Below, piece after piece: positions 32,685 to 32,751 of a DNA stretch of 32,751 bases. The notes beneath the pieces are model-generated. The model was given only the letters and a program-made list of their open reading frames with translations. It made no database searches and was not told the origin of the DNA. Numbering within the stretch: the stretch's first letter is position 1; each line of letters starts with the position of its first letter. The position numbers and the translations under genes were made by a program. The DNA comes from Tannerella sp. (GTDB lineage Bacteria > Bacteroidota > Bacteroidia > Bacteroidales > Tannerellaceae), in the NCBI GenBank assembly GCA_031257565.1, contig JAIROL010000050.1, positions 1 to 32,751 of the forward strand, given 5' to 3'.

Positions 32685-32735
32685 ATTTCTTTAATTGCTT
32701 CCATAGTACTGTTTTTTTTATCTGAATCTACGCCA

Positions 32736-32743
32736 CAAATATA
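32736..32743 (-). promoter_or_regulatory. -7 box TATATTTG upstream of the array
   Basis: On the minus strand TATATTTG fits TAnnTTTG and lies about 52 bases before the ATG at 32684. The -33 element would fall outside the window. It would drive the whole three-copy array. Confidence 0.5.
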
Positions 32744-32751
32744 TATATAAA

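Overview
This window looks like chromosomal DNA of a Bacteroidota member, most likely order Bacteroidales. The evidence is the -7 promoter boxes of the TAnnTTTG type in front of several genes, lipoproteins with short N-terminal lipoboxes, a TonB-dependent receptor with an N-terminal carboxypeptidase-regulatory-like domain, a Tat-exported Gfo/Idh/MocA oxidoreductase beside a family-78-like glycoside hydrolase, and the general protein style. I cannot name a genus from sequence alone. No rRNA, tRNA or CRISPR array was seen.

Layout. 1-301 holds the start of a transposase gene that runs off the left edge. 611-3605 is a two-gene carbohydrate unit: a secreted oxidoreductase and a rhamnosidase-like hydrolase. 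3747-6414 (minus) is a pair of overlapping lipoprotein genes, a beta-helix-like protein followed by an endonuclease/exonuclease/phosphatase-fold protein. 6524-7978 (minus) is a PepD-type dipeptidase with a strong terminator. 8125-8995 holds a small membrane protein and an OmpH/Skp-like protein, closed by a clear terminator.

9143-12731 is an AT-rich island. An Eco57I-like N6-adenine methyltransferase overlaps by 20 bases a small protein with a PD-(D/E)XK nuclease signature. I read this as a restriction-modification or related defence pair. A short transposase remnant sits between it and the next gene. 12864-15905 (minus) is an AddB-like nuclease. 16038-24955 (minus) is a four-gene RND efflux operon in the order adaptor, permease 1, TolC-like channel, permease 2, with a good promoter. 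25207-31243 (minus) is an operon of a TonB-dependent receptor, a lipoprotein of the DUF4876 type and an outer-membrane barrel protein. Together these look like an uncharacterised outer-membrane uptake or surface system.

31260-32751 is a gene graveyard and the most unusual part. It contains a heptamer repeat block, a broken ATPase N-terminus, a chimera of a PIN toxin start joined to the tail of an AlbA/RecG-like ATP-binding protein, and three tandem small ORFs of 50-58 codons. Each small ORF is followed by the first codons of a PIN-domain (VapC-like) toxin. In two of the three copies the toxin stops after eight codons at exactly the same place. This looks like an array of antitoxin-like genes that have lost their toxins, and it continues to the right edge.
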